From Hordeum vulgare subsp. vulgare (taxonomy: Eukaryota > Streptophyta > Magnoliopsida > Poales > Poaceae), in NCBI RefSeq assembly GCF_904849725.1, contig NC_058519.1:20567267-20631266 (forward strand): a stretch of 64,000 bases of DNA, given 5' to 3'. Positions 63,013 through 64,000 of this stretch are shown one piece after another; positions within the stretch are counted from its first letter, which is position 1; each line of letters starts with the position of its first letter. Made by a program: the position numbers and the translations under genes. Under the pieces are notes generated by a model. It saw only the letters and a program-made list of their open reading frames with translations. It did no database searches and was not told where the DNA came from.

Positions 63013-64000
63013 AGATGGCTACGACAAAAATTGGATGCAGTTCGTGTACAAAACTGAGAATCTCTCTCGAAGTAGCAGGGTTTCGAGCGAGAACTCATCT
63101 CTTACAAAGGGATTTCATTTTTTTGAACTTATTTGAACTCCATACTTTTTGTATGTTCAAAATGCACCATTCAAAGGCACATCACAAAATTTCAACAATT
63201 TTGACTTCATTTGGTATATTTCGTGCATTTACTTATTTTTTTTGAGCTAGTTGACCCTGAAATTGAAAAGCACTACAAATGAACTCTGAAAATGTTGAAA
63301 GTTGGCATGCTATCATCCTTTCACCCACATAGCATGTGTTAAAAAGTTGAGATGGCTACGACAAAAATTGGATGCAGTTCGTGTACAAAACTGACAATCT
63401 CTCTCGAAGTAGCAGGGTTTCGAACGAGAACTCATCTCTTACAAAGGGATTTCATTTTTTTGAACTTATTTGAACTCCATACTTTTTGTATGTTCAAAAT
63501 GCACCATTCAAAGGCACATCACAAAATTTCAACAATTTTGACTTCATTTGGTATATTTCGTGCATTTACTTATTTTTTTTGAGCTAGTTGACCCAGAAAT
63601 TGAAAAGCACTACAAATGAACTCTGAAAATGTTGAAAGTTGGCATGCTATCATCATTTCACCCACATAGCATGTGTTAAAAAGTTGAGAGGGCTACGACA
63701 AAATCTGGATGCAGTTCGTGTACAAAACTGACAATCTCTCTCGAAGTAGCACGGTTTCGAACGAGAACTCATCTCTTACAAAGGGATTTCATTTTTTTAA
63801 ACTTATTTGAACTCCATACTTTTTGTGTGTTCAAAATGCACCATTCAAAGGCACATCACAAAATTTCAACAATTTCCGACTTCATTTGGTATATTTCTTG
63901 CATTTACTTTTTTTTTTGAGCTAGTTGACCCAGAAATTGAAAAGCACTACAAATGAACTCTGAAAATGTTGAAAGTTGGCATGCTATCATCATTTCACCC
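63013..64000 (+). repeat. satellite monomers, right edge of window
   Basis: Two agatgg-type monomers (63013, 63350), nearly identical to each other, then one agaggg-type monomer from 63687 cut by the window end. The array continues beyond the window. Confidence 0.88.

Larger units (their letters stand above)
29257..64000 (+). repeat. ~338-bp satellite array, about 103 monomers
   Basis: Continuous head-to-tail array in one orientation to the window end. Monomers, counted from agagggctacgac, are mostly 336-339 bp; length changes come mainly from a T-run before gagctag. Monomers differ by a few percent. Each holds two short inverted repeats: TTTTGAAC/GTTCAAAA (29365-29372 and 29399-29406 in the first monomer) and CATGCTAT/ATAGCATG (29889-29896 and 29912-29919 in the second). 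It is AT-rich. I cannot match it with confidence to a named satellite; similar repeats may occur inside Triticeae CACTA transposons (from memory, unsure). Open frames of about 78 codons are by-products. Confidence 0.95.

Noticed and set aside
30610..63582. About 25 repeated plus-strand open frames of 65-98 codons beginning MATTK... in the satellite
   Set aside because: They arise where a monomer has agatgg instead of agaggg (or from other chance ATGs). The ~338-bp period is not a multiple of three, T-run length changes shift the ends, and there is no codon-type constraint or family match.
29257..64000. CENP-B-box-like sequence in the monomer (tttcgaacgagaactca)
   Set aside because: It shares TTCG and one spaced A with the mammalian box but lacks the CGGG half. 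A partial match of this size is expected by chance, and plants are not known to use that box.
29257..64000. CRISPR-like regular repeat spacing
   Set aside because: The whole ~338-bp unit is repeated with no unique spacers, in a plant nuclear context.

Overview
The window is intergenic plant DNA made almost entirely of repeats. The features point to a Triticeae or related pooid grass: a Ty1/copia element whose LTR ends and polypurine tract match the BARE-1/WIS/Angela group as I remember it, a long-LTR chromodomain Ty3/gypsy element, and a large AT-rich tandem satellite. I found no host protein-coding gene, rRNA, tRNA or CRISPR array.

Layout. (1) Positions 1-29256 hold a Ty3/gypsy chromovirus on the minus strand, arranged as LTR - internal - LTR - internal - LTR: LTR1 1-694 (cut by the window edge), internal copy 1 695-6607, LTR2 6608-10663 (4056 bp), internal copy 2 10664-16574, and LTR3 16575-29256, split by an insertion. 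The repeat period is about 9.97 kb and the copies are almost identical, as expected from unequal recombination between LTRs. Each internal copy carries, in transcription order, a tRNA-Met-type primer binding site, an extra 262-codon ORF, gag-protease-reverse transcriptase, then RNase H-integrase-chromodomain. In both copies pol is broken by the same two in-frame TGA codons, while the extra ORF is open in both. (2) Positions 19803-28422 are a complete 8620-bp Ty1/copia insertion (minus strand) inside LTR3, with 1811-bp LTRs and a 5-bp target duplication (ccgcc). The LTRs differ at about four sites, yet the coding region is full of stops and frameshifts. (3) Positions 29257-64000 are one uninterrupted satellite array of about 103 monomers of about 338 bp, all in one orientation. 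It has layered higher-order structure: a 9-monomer unit (3038-3039 bp) in three tandem copies, a 7-monomer unit (2364 bp) in two, a 4-monomer unit (about 1349 bp) in two, a dimer (676 bp) in two, and two dispersed, more diverged 9-monomer blocks.

Relative history read from nesting: the satellite existed first; the gypsy element inserted into it (clean junction at 29256/29257) and became tandem; the copia element then inserted into the third gypsy LTR. When the higher-order units were amplified relative to the insertions cannot be decided from this window.

The most interesting items are the layered higher-order satellite, the extra gypsy ORF with a double-stranded-RNA-binding-like sequence pattern, and the very young but coding-dead copia insertion, which must have been moved by proteins made elsewhere.
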